Under the pieces are notes generated by a model, which was not told the origin of the DNA, made no database searches, and was given only the letters and a program-made list of their open reading frames with translations. The position numbers and the translations under genes are program-made. This document shows positions 1 through 10,984 of a stretch of DNA of 64,000 bases, piece after piece (positions within the stretch are counted from its first letter, which is position 1; each line of letters begins with the position of its first letter). Origin of the DNA: Hyphodiscus hymeniophilus (taxonomy: Eukaryota > Ascomycota > Leotiomycetes > Helotiales > Hyphodiscaceae); the NCBI GenBank assembly GCA_016508695.1, contig VNKQ01000006.1, forward strand, positions 1,426,001 to 1,490,000, read 5' to 3'.

Positions 1-422
1 GGCGACCTCCAAGCCCTTGCATATCACTGCTTTTGCTTATTCCCGATTGACAACGGCCGGCAGCCTTACGAGGATATTATTTTTGGGGACCCGGTACCTT
101 GAAGACAAACGCCGTCCTTCTGTTCACCTTTGCGATTCAGTCATTCTCGTCTGTCGTTCTATCATATATTCACTGAGCCCGTCAACAAATTCACTCAACT
201 ACGAATCTCAACAACAAAACTCTTCTCAAGTGCTCAACTTCGTCCTCGCTTTGTCTCTCGAATTCAAAGACATATATCTACCTGCTCTACCTACTCTTCT
301 GCCCCACATCTCCCCCACTGTACCGGTACGTCCCCAACTTTCCGGAATCATGTACCTTTACTGATCCAAGCGGTCTAGACTCCACTTCTTTGCCTTGCCC
401 ATCCGACTTTGCTACCTCCCAG
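1..422 (+). other. Leader region of the small cysteine-rich gene
   Basis: No convincing coding sequence is visible. The stretch is pyrimidine-rich and leads directly into the start codon at 423, so it is most likely promoter and 5' untranslated sequence of that gene. The short open frames here have no recognisable motif. Confidence 0.3.
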
Positions 423-587
423 ATGGCCATTCCCGGCTACTGCAACCACTCCTTCAACCTCCTGAAGTCAGAGTCGACCCTCATTCAGTGGGCATGCTCG
501 ATGTGCCATTCGGGGCCTCACTGGTACATTTTCGAGTGCAAGTACTGCAAGCTGAAGACCTGCCGCCCATGCACCAATAAAGTCTAA
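423..587 (+). CDS. Small cysteine-rich, probably zinc-binding fungal protein (54 aa)
   Basis: A single-exon frame of 54 residues. A longer in-frame start exists at 390, but the ATG at 423 begins the compact cysteine-rich core and is preferred. Six of its seven cysteines form three CxxC pairs: CSMC in the middle, CKYC near residue 42 and CRPC near residue 49, with two histidines around SGPHW. The last two pairs lie in a basic segment (KYCKLKTCRPCTNK). This spacing suggests one or two structural zinc sites. Short proteins of this look occur as conserved hypotheticals in filamentous ascomycetes, but I know no assigned function. It has no signal peptide and no membrane segment. Confidence 0.6.
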   Translation: MAIPGYCNHSFNLLKSESTLIQWACSMCHSGPHWYIFECKYCKLKTCRPCTNKV

Positions 588-2466
588 TCCGTCGATTCGT
601 CTTGGCCCTGGCAGTTTTCCGGTCCTCCAATTTCCTCACCGCAGTTTCACCGTGAGTACCTCGTTCACCCCTCTCATATGAGAGCCCAAGTATCACTTTT
701 CCCCGGCGCATAGAGCCCTGTCTTTAACGTCATGGTGCCGGAAGTAACCGCTGACCGTTGAGTTCTAGATTTGTTTCTGTCACTTTTGCGAAATCGCCAA
801 AAGGAAAGCGACGTGACTTTTCCAAACCTGATATGTAGTCTCTGGCGTCTCTCGTTTAAGCCAGCCCCTCCCCTCCGAAATCTCCAGGCGCCATGCAAAT
901 GCGCTGCACTGCGACCCAAGCTGCAGATGCAACGCCGATCACGCGAAAACTTTAGGCGATTTGTCCCCGTGGCTTGCACGCATTCATCCGCGACCGAACT
1001 CTCCAAGGCGAACATAACAACTCGATCAAATGTCCGATGTTCTTTTGACCGACTATGAAAAATTTCCATACTTTACGACTTGACGATGTTACGACTACGA
1101 GCTTGTTCTGACCCTCTGATTTCCTTGCCCTCTCTCTGATTCCGGCTCTTGATTTCCGAACGACCTCCCACAGGCAGCGGCGCAGCATCGAAAACTCGCC
1201 CTCGCTGCTCTCGAACGCATATTGGTCCTCTGCCTGCTCACTTGCTTTTTTTCCCTTAGAGGAAGGCGACCTGGATACGAAAGCTGTTCGCGAGTACGTG
1301 GCAACCTTGCTTTTTGGAAACCGCATCCTGCGCTCCTGCGGCGCTATCACCTTCCCATTCGCCCATGGATATCTATCTCGTCAGAGTCGTATGTTGGTAC
1401 TCTTTTGACTACTATCCTGGGCATGGCGTTTTCCTTTTTCCAATTGCGTTGGGTGATTTGTTTGTTTGTGTTTGTTCGTGGAGGCGTACTACTGGAAAGT
1501 TTTTGTCTGCTGTGGTGATACCAAGTGTGCTGCTGTGTGCTGGCTAGATTTTGTACCCCATTTGCTCGCGCAAACAGAGAACGAAAGATGGGTGGGTGAA
1601 CGGAGTATGAGAGCGTGGGTTTGCTTGTCTTGTTTTTGGGCAGAGTTTGTCTTGGATTGATTCACGGACTTTCCTTCGCATTTTCGTTCTCTTGGATCTT
1701 TTTCCGGGTGAAAATAATACAAAAGAGGCATGTACGCGAGTACAATGGTGGGCGCAACGTGGCTATCTGAATTTCTTGAGATGAATAATGAAGGCACTTG
1801 TTAAGAGATCCTATTCTAGAGTCTCACTCAAGCTTTGTGACTCCTGAGAGATTGGCAGCTTGTACCTCTTGACTCTTCGAAGACAACGAAAGTTGCGGTC
1901 CTTCCAGAGTCCGATATCATACAACCCAATATCAAAGTTTAATCCCTTGATTGCTCAATGCTCACTCACTACATCCGCAAAACCAGAATCGTCTCGGAAG
2001 GTACACTTATCCAAATTTCGAGCCATACCGCATTTCTAAGCAATCAGGTCCGCGAACAACAGGCATGAAAGAGGGCTCACTTTTCCAACAGCCATGATCT
2101 AGGTGAAATCTGTTGGGGATACGGTATCCAGCGCAACGCTCGAAGTTTCGACCGACGTTGACTTTGCCAAACCCCCTACAACTGCAGTGTAACCACAGCC
2201 CAATGCCAGGTCCCGTCACCATAAGGCTGTCCTGGAGCTACATGCAAGAGATGCCGCCAGCCACGGCAAAGGGTCCGGTGCGACAGACGCCATGTCATGA
2301 CTCCATGCCCGAAGCCATGACAGCTGGCAAGCCTCGCATCACAGGCTACGGGCTTACCTGGTTGGGATCGTACGAGTGACTCAGAAGGTCCTTGATTCTG
2401 ATCTCGGAAATCAAGAGGAAGTCATGGCAGGGTTGCCATGCTTGGGCACTGAACTGAGGTCCCAGT
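588..2466. other. Gene-poor interval
   Basis: Several open frames of 60-130 codons occur on both strands. None shows a family motif, plausible splice structure or coding-like composition. The interval separates the small cysteine-rich gene from the 3' end of the MOSC gene. Nothing further can be supported. Confidence 0.3.
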
Positions 2467-3588
2467 TTACACGGTCACTTCTTCGAACCTGACCAGTCGG
2501 GGCATCACTCCATCTATCACAGCATCAGTAAGTTTGCACGCAGAAGAGCTGCCAGATCTGGACTCACTCCACACGGTATGCTCCTCATTCCTCTTACTAA
2601 CCAACACCTCGTCACCGATTCTGAGTTCCCCAGCTTGGGTCGGGAATCCATAGCGACCGAATACCGGGGACCACTTGTTCCCACTGTCCACTCTACGATC
2701 CCGCATTAGCTTCTTCAGCAACTTTCCACTCTCTCCCTCTCCCATCCTTCCCTTCTCGAGATCAACATTGATACTCGTACATCTCGCACAGTTGGACGTC
2801 AGCACGATCCGCACCCCCGACGGCCGAACAGTGAGCTCCGCCCAGAAATCCTCTTCCCAAGCCGTGCCCTCTCCATCAACGACGATATTCGGCCGAAACT
2901 TCTCCAGCACGGCCTCCTCACCATCTGGCAGCCGGGGGTGCAGATCTGCGAGCGAGATCTCGGATGTGACCAGAAGCGCGGCACCGTCCGAGAAGTTCAC
3001 CGCATCCAGCTGTTGCGGTATTCTTGGCTTGATGGTAGACAGCCATTGCTTTGCTTTCTCGTCCTTCTTCTCGATCCCAAGCCCGTCGCCGAGATATGCC
3101 AGAATGACCTCGTATCCAAAGCACTCGCTGAACCATTGGTTCATGTAGTCGGGCATGCGATGGACGGGGTAGGACGGGCTGGCATGTAGCTCGATGTTGA
3201 TCTTCTGGAGGCTGTAGTCTGGTTCAAAGGGGATTCTAATGGGTGAGTTTTGGCTAGGTGTTTGATTCGTGAGGGGCGGACTCGGTATGTGATATTCTAC
3301 CGTGAAGGTGGAGGGGGATGACAGCTTGCAGTGGAATAGTGCCATTTCGGGCTGGATGCCTACAAACATGTTCTCATACGTTCCATTGTCGCGGGGCTTC
3401 AGGAGGATATATCGTCGGTCGTGTGCCAGACCCTGGGCGCAGAGCGTCGCGGAAGGGAGGGATATGCCCCTCAGAGACTTGATGGGATAGATATGAAGCT
3501 GCGTGAGGCTGTTACTATGTAGCAGAGGTCTGTCCCCGTAAAAAGGTGTTACCTGTGTGATCTTCATTCTTGAAACTCTATAATTCAA
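2467..3588 (-). CDS. MOSC-domain protein (molybdenum cofactor sulfurase C-terminal-like, mARC-like)
   Basis: An uninterrupted frame of 373 residues. The N-terminal third (LTQLHIYPIKSLRGISL, then LAHDRRYILL) matches the MOSC N-terminal beta-barrel, which typically contains the YPIKS motif. The C-terminal half is a MOSC domain: FRPNIVVDG, then TSNCARCTSINVD with the cysteine that ligates molybdenum in this family, ending near VFGRYGFP. Family members include eukaryotic mitochondrial amidoxime-reducing components and bacterial YcbX/YiiM-type reductases, which use a molybdenum cofactor to reduce N-hydroxylated substrates; the substrate here is unknown. Translation may start at the second Met (3567), which is followed by the MKITQVTPF segment. 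No mitochondrial presequence is clear. The next gene on this strand is the OPT transporter, separated by a decayed GMC remnant. Confidence 0.85.
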   Translation of the reverse strand: MNYRVSRMKITQVTPFYGDRPLLHSNSLTQLHIYPIKSLRGISLPSATLCAQGLAHDRRYILLKPRDNGTYENMFVGIQPEMALFHCKLSSPSTFTVEYHIPSPPLTNQTPSQNSPIRIPFEPDYSLQKINIELHASPSYPVHRMPDYMNQWFSECFGYEVILAYLGDGLGIEKKDEKAKQWLSTIKPRIPQQLDAVNFSDGAALLVTSEISLADLHPRLPDGEEAVLEKFRPNIVVDGEGTAWEEDFWAELTVRPSGVRIVLTSNCARCTSINVDLEKGRMGEGESGKLLKKLMRDRRVDSGNKWSPVFGRYGFPTQAGELRIGDEVLVSKRNEEHTVWSESRSGSSSACKLTDAVIDGVMPRLVRFEEVTV

Positions 3589-4361
3589 TCCGCCTCTCGG
3601 GTTGTTCTCGTCAGAGCAACATCTACACCTTTATGAGGGTTTTCTGACAGGATCGAGCAGTGTGAATGAGGGGTTCCTGTTAGCTTTATCGGAGCTTCCA
3701 GGTACAGAAGAGGGGCAACCCAGCCCCGGTTTCGAGCGTCCCGGCCCGTGATTCCGCGGGCTGTTCCTCAGTCCTGCAATGGTTTGGAGAGACAACATAC
3801 CGTCCAGGACGGTTTCGTCCACCTGCGGCATTTGGTGGCGAAGTCTATGGGGAAGTCCTTCGTGTCCAAGTGAGAAGCTCCGTGCTTCTCATTCCCTTCC
3901 GATTGAACCTTTCATGGCCTCTCCTTCGTATATTGCTTTAACAGATTTCAAGGCCAGACATACAACCACTGGTGTTTGTTGGTGGAGTGAGGGAAGGTAA
4001 AATCTGGAGTGCATATAACGAAAATCTACAAAGAGGAACGATTCTCCTTCATACATCTCCTACCTTAATAACAACTGCTCTAAATTTCTCTGTGTTATCT
4101 TAGTAGGATGACAATTCTCAGAAGCTCAACACTTCTCCTCAGTTCAGACTTTCCACACATTATCTTTCATGCAGGCTATTATTATATGGGGATTCAGTTT
4201 AAGCTATTGATGTCGCCATTAACAGTTTTCTGATACATGATTCAAAACGCTCCAAGCAAGTTACATAATCTGAAGTCAAGCTATTTCCCTACTTTCCATG
4301 ATAATATTAACTTGAACAAGATGGCGGATTCTCGCGACGATCTGAAATCAGAACGCCTCGT
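3589..4361. other. Intergenic region upstream of the MOSC gene
   Basis: Contains no supported gene. It runs from the MOSC start codon to the end of the GMC remnant. From about 4000 to 4320 it becomes AT-rich. The short frames have no recognisable content. Confidence 0.3.
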
Positions 4362-4920
4362 TCAGGGTGCGCGATTTTTCATTCTTTCCCACTCCATTCT
4401 TCCTTCCATTGGCTTACGTTTCTTTCCATTACTCTGTTCCTCCCCAACAACAATGGCGTCTTTAGTAGCATCCTCCACCAGCACCTCGTCATCCAGGAAG
4501 CCAAAGACCATGTCTTCAAGCTTGATGTCCTTGAGGAGACAGTCTGTCGCCTTCTCGCTCACCATACAGATTGGCAGAGTTGGGAAACTACTAGGGACTC
4601 GAGGAAACACGGAAGCGTCCACAACTCTCAGTCCTTCGACCCCTCGTACCCGAAATCGCGAGTCGAGACAAACCATGGGATATCGGCCAATCCAATTGCG
4701 CAAGTGCTTGTAGCATGATGACTGAAGGCTTCGTTTTGGATCGCTGTCTTGATCTCAGCAACGGTGTTGACTGACACTACAGGATCCTGCTCTTCAGGTA
4801 CCCCTTCAAAGATCTTGCGGGCCAGTTCCACGCCCTCAGTCATCGCAGCAAGGTCGTGGTCTGCATTTTGCTTGAAGTAGTTGAAGTTGATCTCAGGTGT
4901 GTCGTGAGGATTGCATCACT
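4362..4920 (-). pseudogene. Decayed C-terminal remnant of a GMC-family (FAD) oxidoreductase
   Basis: Read on the minus strand from about 4907, one frame gives NPHDTPEINFNYF, then LARKIFEGVP and SHHATSTCAIG, the GMC segment carrying the catalytic histidine. Near 4690-4705 the frame breaks, and a second frame continues with PMVCLDSRFRVRGVEGLRVV and DASVFPRVPSSFPTLP, the rest of the GMC C-terminal domain, ending at 4362. Just upstream the first frame meets a TGA (about 4916). No FAD-binding N-terminal half (GxGxxG) is detectable upstream, where it should lie. This is therefore a truncated, frameshifted fragment of an alcohol- or glucose-oxidase-like enzyme. A sequencing indel could explain the frame break but not the missing N-terminus. 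Confidence 0.75.
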
Positions 4921-5563
4921 TGATATCTCATTCGTGAACGGTCCTCGCTAAGCCTCGGGACTCGAGGCGTGGATCGAGGGGGATTCGGACGGGGATGTTC
5001 GCGTTGAGATGATTGGATGGATACATATCAGATCGAAGAGCATGTCTTGTCTCTTCGTCACTCAACCCATCCCGCGAGGAATCGGTAAAAGAGATGCGAA
5101 AAGAATGTGTCCTAAGAAACGAGAGAGAATAAGAGTGTCAAGATACAGGCAGGCACTGCTGAGGTTGGCCAAGAGCGCAGCGAAAGGTCATGATCTGCTT
5201 GACGTCCAGATATCCTTCGACGAAGCAGCACATCTTACATATATTGTGCGAAAAACCCAAAACTGCGAAGCTCTTCTTTCTAGACGGGCAATGGAAAGGA
5301 GAGAAGAGCTAGACCGGTCTTCCCACTCCCAGCACCCAGAGCCTTTCGTTGAAGGGCTGGAAGGTGCAGGCATCATTGAGGAGTCAGGAGACAAAAACAG
5401 AGACGAACACAATTTGTGAGCTCTTTCGTAGATTATCGTTCCGAGATACATTCGGAAGCCGATGTAGACTTCTAAGAAGCAATTTTTTATCATGACTCGT
5501 CTAAAATCCATCGCATCATATTCTAACTGTCGTGAACGCATCATAGTCATTCCTTGGCAGCCT
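4921..5563. other. Interval between GMC remnant and OPT transporter
   Basis: The minus strand has runs of coding-like sequence interrupted by stops, but none could be matched to the GMC N-terminal domain or another family. It may be further decayed coding sequence or 3' flank of the transporter gene. Confidence 0.25.
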
Positions 5564-8500
5564 TTACCACTTATCAGGACCAAAATGCTGCCCGTCCGGC
5601 ACCACATTGTAAGGGCATGCATTCCAATCACAACCCATCTTATATATCTCCGTTCCCCACCACTTGAAGCCATCCATCAAGCCTGGGAACACAAACCCGA
5701 AGAACACCACCACAACCCCAAAAGCCAATCCAGAATCAAGAGCTGCACTCAACGTCATCGTGTATTTGGCCCACCAGGCTGATGCCCTGCGTCGGATCAC
5801 GAAGTTGAAGATATAGCATACGAGCGCCCAGACGGAAAAGTTGAGGCCCGTTGCGGGTGGGATCCATGATAGTGAGCCAAACAGGACAGGGAGGTTGATC
5901 TTGCGGATGATGTTGCCTTTGCGGTTTCGCGCGTAAAGCCATAGGATGATCGGGGCGACGGCACCTATAGGAAAGCAGTATACGAGAATGTGGTATGTTG
6001 CATTGGGTCCGAAGAATTCCCCCGGTCCGACGACACCCCAGAGGATGCTTCCATTGAAGTGAACACGGGCAAGAGGGCACGTAAAGCCATTTATTGCTTG
6101 AGGCGTGCAGATATTGGGAACATTGGTAAACATCCAATTCATAACACCAATTTGGGTTAGGGAAGAGACGATGGTTGCAGACATTTGGACGAGGAAAAGA
6201 ATTCGTGGCGGTATTTTCATGTAATGCCCAAGCTTCAGATCGGCTGAGAACTTAACGCCCTGGGCGGATGAGATGTATCCGTATGTGACAAACACCATAT
6301 TTGCAACTGGCCGACCGGGGAATACCGCACCGCATACGAGCTGGCAGATCAAGTAGATACTGCTGTGTTGATTCGTGATGGCCATGACGATGCCAATTGG
6401 GATGAATAAGATGGTACAGATACCCAGGGCGAGAACCAATCCGTACCATGGAAGATGTACGGGATAGCTGGATGAGAGTCAGATCATCGAAACCTTTGTC
6501 CGACTAATTTTGACTTACTATTCAACAACAAAGATGCCCACGGCAGTCATACTCACAAATGTGAGAAGATACCAAGTGAGTGGGGCATCTTTGTACCGCC
6601 TCATCAATCGATTATGGACATCCTCTTGACTGATGATGTTGTCCATATTCGACTCAGTTCTATCGAGTCGTCTGCCATTCCTAGGAGTTATTGATGGGCC
6701 ACTCACACCTCCTCCGTTTGATCCATCGAGCGGCACATATGAAGTCTTGGTTTCGCCCTCAACCTCTTTCAAAGATCTTTTCCACTGCTTCCAGATGTCT
6801 TTCCCATGCCAACATGCGGTGTGTGTTAACAGAGATGCAAGAGCTGCAAACTGTAGACCGTAGCTAAGAACGTAGGTGATAGGTAAGAACACACGACTGT
6901 AGTTCTGATATGCAACCTTATCGAATAGAAAGTCTGGAGTCAAGATCTTGCTCACATCGTAGATATGTCCAGTATTGTCAAACACTGATGAAGATAGAAT
7001 CGGCATGTACGAAGAGAAGAAGACATTGCTGTAGTATGCGATCGGAGCGATGATCCACATTACTAGGACGAGGCCTCCAACCACATTCATCGCAGCCCAG
7101 AATGGAGTTAGCAGAGGGGATCCAATATATGCTATCTGGGCCCAGTCGAAGGTCACAGGAAACAGGCCAAGGCCTGAAGCAACACCGAATAGGTTTGCCA
7201 CAACGACGTTCTTTGGCCAAAACCACGTCACGATGCTGAAATAGCTCAAGGCTGGGAAAAGCAGTCCAGGAATGAAATAGAATAGAAAGGCCGAAAACCA
7301 GACGACGAAGAAAAACTTCCAGCGGGAAATTTTCCATCCATTGGCAATCGTGTTCTCTTCCTTGTGCAATGTAGTGAACATGGCAGCAGACATCAATGTG
7401 CCTGGCCAGATCATTCCTCCAGGGCGAACAAGAATCCGCCTCCCAAGGCCTGCGAAAGAGTAGCCCAGGATCTGCGTTGAGAGGATAAGAAGCAGTTGAT
7501 ACATGATGGTGACTTTCTGGTTGTAAAAGTGTGTCTGCTCGACAATAACATCGGTCGCAAATGCAAATCCAAAGGAGACGTTGCTGCTGATATAGACACA
7601 GCTGTGTTCCTTCTCATTCCACTTTCCTTGTGCTAGCCATAATCGCAGATGCCGTAGCTTGCCCCCAAGGCCTCCTTCGTAGTTCGTATCTAAACTCGTC
7701 GTCCTAGCTCCGTCTATAAACTCCTCCTCGGGATCATCTCGTCGTTTAAGCAGCTGGTCCCAAAGAAGACCTATTGGATGTACAAGTAAAAGAGCAATAA
7801 CTGGTGTAATCGAAACGCTTGGGTATCGCAAGGAGAAGAAAAGATTCGTTGATGATCCGAGCACGGCAAATAACATGGAGAGCGCCCACATACGTGGTGT
7901 ATTGATTGATAATGCAGTGTTGTCGGTGGCAGAGACGGAAGCTCGAACTTGTGGGTAGGGAGAATTGTCCGGCGGATCTTCATCATCACTCGTAGATTCA
8001 TCATCCTCTGTCGAAGCATCTTCTGGACTCGCCGGGGAGCTTGATTCCCCATCTTTGCCATGGGCGCCATCAAAGCCTAAGTCGTTCGGGATCGCTATTC
8101 CTCCAACGCCGTATCTTGCTTCCAGCCCAACATCCTCTGCTATATTCGCATCTTCCTCGGTGTAACTTTTAGGAGTCCGGCTTCGAGACTTTCGGTTGGA
8201 GGAGGAGGAGATCCCCGAATTCGACCGTTCTGCCTTGAGACTTCTGCTAGAGCTTATGCTCACACCGTTCCTTAAACCAGAATGTTTGAGATTCCTCCTT
8301 TTTCTTCTATCCTCTGTGTCCTCCTCATCACTGTTCTCTGTAGAAGCTCCAATTGGGACAGCCCCGTACGAGCCCGTGCCAAACCCTGGCGCGGAACGCA
8401 GAAGGAGGGGTGCCTTGGACATCAGTCCAGCCAGTTGTTGGAAAGGACTTTTGTAATGTGCGGCATTCGAATCTGCCGTTGGTTGAGCAGCATCGTCGTC

Positions 8501-8707
8501 GCTCTCGGCGGAATCTCGTAGGTGTTGACGTAGGAGGGCAGCCGGTGACTCGGGATCTAGTTCCTCCTCGTCGTCATCCTGTTGCGAGATCCGCAGAGAT
8601 GAAAAAGAAGCAACCGGACGGAGAGGGATATCTCTGAGTCCTTTATCATTAGCGACATGGTCTCGCTGTCGGCCACTGGCAGTGGAGCTAGGAGCGCGGG
8701 ATGTCAT
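5564..8707 (-). CDS. OPT-superfamily oligopeptide/metal-chelate transporter
   Basis: Two exons, 8707..6519 and 6467..5564, with a 49-bp intron (GTAAGT donor). Joining them reads GIFVVEY-YPVHLPWYG in frame and gives 1,030 residues. The first 250 or so residues are hydrophilic and low-complexity: serine-rich, with acidic runs such as QQDDDEEELDPES and SDDEDPPD, and are probably a cytoplasmic regulatory tail. After it come many hydrophobic segments with OPT features, including GPGEFFGPNATY, FPIGAVAPI and the late NFVIRRRASAWWAKY stretch. The C-terminus ends with a soluble WNACPYNVVPDG region typical of fungal OPT proteins. The family imports small peptides, glutathione or siderophore-type chelates with protons; the substrate is not predictable. 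It is probably at the plasma membrane. Confidence 0.9.
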
Positions 8708-9501
8708 TGGGACATATGGAGCTAATGATCATGCGGTGAACATGGTACATGTGCACCCCGCCACGGATTGGGGCACCTCGAGTCAACTCGAATGTGACTA
8801 TTCTTATGCGTGTAGCCGTGGAAAATGGGGGCTGGAAGAGACTGCCGCGTTTCGTATTAAGTCGCAGAAGACAGGCAGGTGTTGGGTTGGCGATTCAGCT
8901 TTGCCTCCGTACATAAAATGTCACCCAGCTCCTGCAGTGAGCCTCGAATGGTGAAATCTGCGATGGATGCGCAGCAGGCGGTGAGACACACTACTGGCCT
9001 GCATCTGGTCACCACTCAAGGATCCACTTTTACATCCCACCCTTTTTTCTTTATCAGACCATCTGATTACGAGATTAAGCTTACCTATCTAGTCCGCGTG
9101 CTGCTCGGGTAATAAGGAATGTGGCAAGTAGTAGGGAGGTCGATTATGGCCTCATGTGGCTCCTGTACCTTCCAAAGTAAGGTACCTTAGTGTGTATCGT
9201 TCCAATACAATCTCTATATGCTGCTCGATTTTCTCCGTTCTATTCAACCCGCCAAGAAGATTCCTATTCAGAAGGCTCGTTTAGACGAGAAGGGCTTCTG
9301 GAATCTGGTGACGAGAGACAGGCTTGGGCCGACAGTCGATCTCATTACTCTTTATGATCCTCAATACTCGGAGCTCCATACGACTGCGAGAGGGAGCCTT
9401 CTAGCGAAATGCCTCGTGCCTCACTTTCTTGTATTTGAACACTCTCGAGCATCTCTTCATCCAGTACCGCTCCAACGCTGAAGTGCCGATAACACATCCT
9501 A
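8708..9501. other. Promoter-side interval of the OPT transporter
   Basis: Lies between the OPT start codon and the stop of the kinase-like gene, both on the minus strand. One 87-codon plus-strand frame (9218-9481) has no family signal. The interval probably holds the OPT promoter and 5' leader. Confidence 0.3.
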
Positions 9502-10984
9502 CTATATATCAATGACAATATCCACTGCCTCATCCCCACCTTCCACTTTCTGGACTTCCATCCAGCCTCCTTCCTCTACCCCAACAATTAATCCATCAAC
9601 ACAACACCTCCTCCACTTCCAATCATTCCCTTCTTCCAAGAAATTGATCTTCAATCCTTCAACGCTATCATATCCCACGGTCTGCATCCCCACATGGTTG
9701 CCGTTATTGTAAGCCTCTTTCATAATCTCCATTGTCTTGTCTCCATCCAGTGGTCCAAAATGGATCACCCTGAGTTGCCCATCAAGGGGTTTACTCGCCG
9801 GACTGATTGTGAACGCTTTCTCTAGATTTGACACCAAAGACGCCAGAATATATCCGTGTTCCTTCCTGGAGATAACATCCTTCTTTCCGTCAGCTTTGAT
9901 AAGCGTAGCTTCTGCCTTGTACGGATGTGGATTTCCTCCTTCTGGCGGATTTAATAGGTCATTGGCTACAAGACCAAATCGCTTGTCGCCATGCTTACGA
10001 TATTCAGTTGTGTCTGAGTCTGCAACTAGTGTAGCATGAAGGCCATATGAAGCGACGACGGCGCCGTACAGTGTATTGTTGTGGAGGGGACTTTGGATTG
10101 TGGCTTCGTGGGTGAGGGCTCGCGCACCAGGCGAAAAAGTTGCACAAAAGATGGGGAGTGGTCGAGGTGCACCATGTAGTAGGGTTCGGAGGCCTTGGAT
10201 GTAAAGCGATGAGAAAAGGAGTGGCTTGTGGAGGGAGTGAAAGAGGGCGTTGCCTGTCCCTAAAGGCAGTTGAGAGAGAATTGGTTTCCTGTATATACTG
10301 CGCCAGCCTCGGGTCAGCCCTTACTACTCGCAGTACGATATGAGGACAGGATGTTAAGCTATACCTTGAACGAGCACCACTCTCCATTAATCCATTTATC
10401 ATATCGACCATACCTCCATCACCACTTAGCATGAGCACAGTCTGCTTCTTGCCCTCATTCGCTTGCACCAAGAGTTCCGACTGTGCGAATTCCTTCACAG
10501 ACTCTGCACTCTGTGTCCGTATGACTCGGAAATCTGAGTCTTTCAATCCTACCGCACCTAGCAAAGGCTCCACGATTTCGTGGAAGAATTGCGGTGCGAG
10601 GCCGGTTCCAGACAGAGTCGAGATGAGAACGTGGAGCAAACTGGCCCCATGATCCAAATGCGCGGGCAGATCTCTGAAGAGATGATTGTCGAGGAATGTG
10701 CTTGGAAGTTTGGAGGCAGACGCTGTGCTCAGTTTGAAGGGTATTGGAGGATCTGACGGGGAGTTGTCTGATGGCTCTAGACTATAAATGGTGTATCCAG
10801 CCTCCACGGTTTTTCCGTCACTCGTCGTTGCCGTCACAGTTATGATATCTTCATCCTTAAGTTGTTTTCCATCCCAGGAAAGCACTCCATCACTGTACGA
10901 AGCATTATTAGGCAACCGTGCTGGCTCGATGGAGCTTCTGTCCTTCAACGCAGCTCCAGAACTGGAGTTGGATGAGGCTGCCAT
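9502..10984 (-). CDS. Diacylglycerol/sphingoid-base kinase-like protein (DAGK catalytic fold)
   Basis: Two exons, 10984..10365 and 10288..9502, with a 76-bp intron. The junction reads GLMESGARSR-KPILSQLPLGTGNALF and the frame then stays open to the stop, giving 468 residues. The catalytic core shows the diagnostic nucleotide-binding pair: LSGDGGMVDMINGL around residue 195 and LPLGTGNALFHSL just after the splice. Upstream, LISTLSGTGLAPQFF and IRTQSAESVKEFA match the start of the domain. These folds phosphorylate diacylglycerol, ceramide or long-chain bases. Yeast Lcb4/Lcb5 are the nearest studied relatives in overall design, but the substrate is not proven here. There is no signal peptide or transmembrane helix. 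The N-terminus (about 90 residues) is variable. Confidence 0.85.

Noticed and set aside
2675..3148. 157-codon plus-strand frame
   Set aside because: Antisense to the MOSC domain; serine-rich shadow without motifs.
5009..5673. Opposing frames of 136 and 161 codons as the missing GMC N-terminus
   Set aside because: No GxGxxG dinucleotide-binding motif or other GMC block could be found in any frame.
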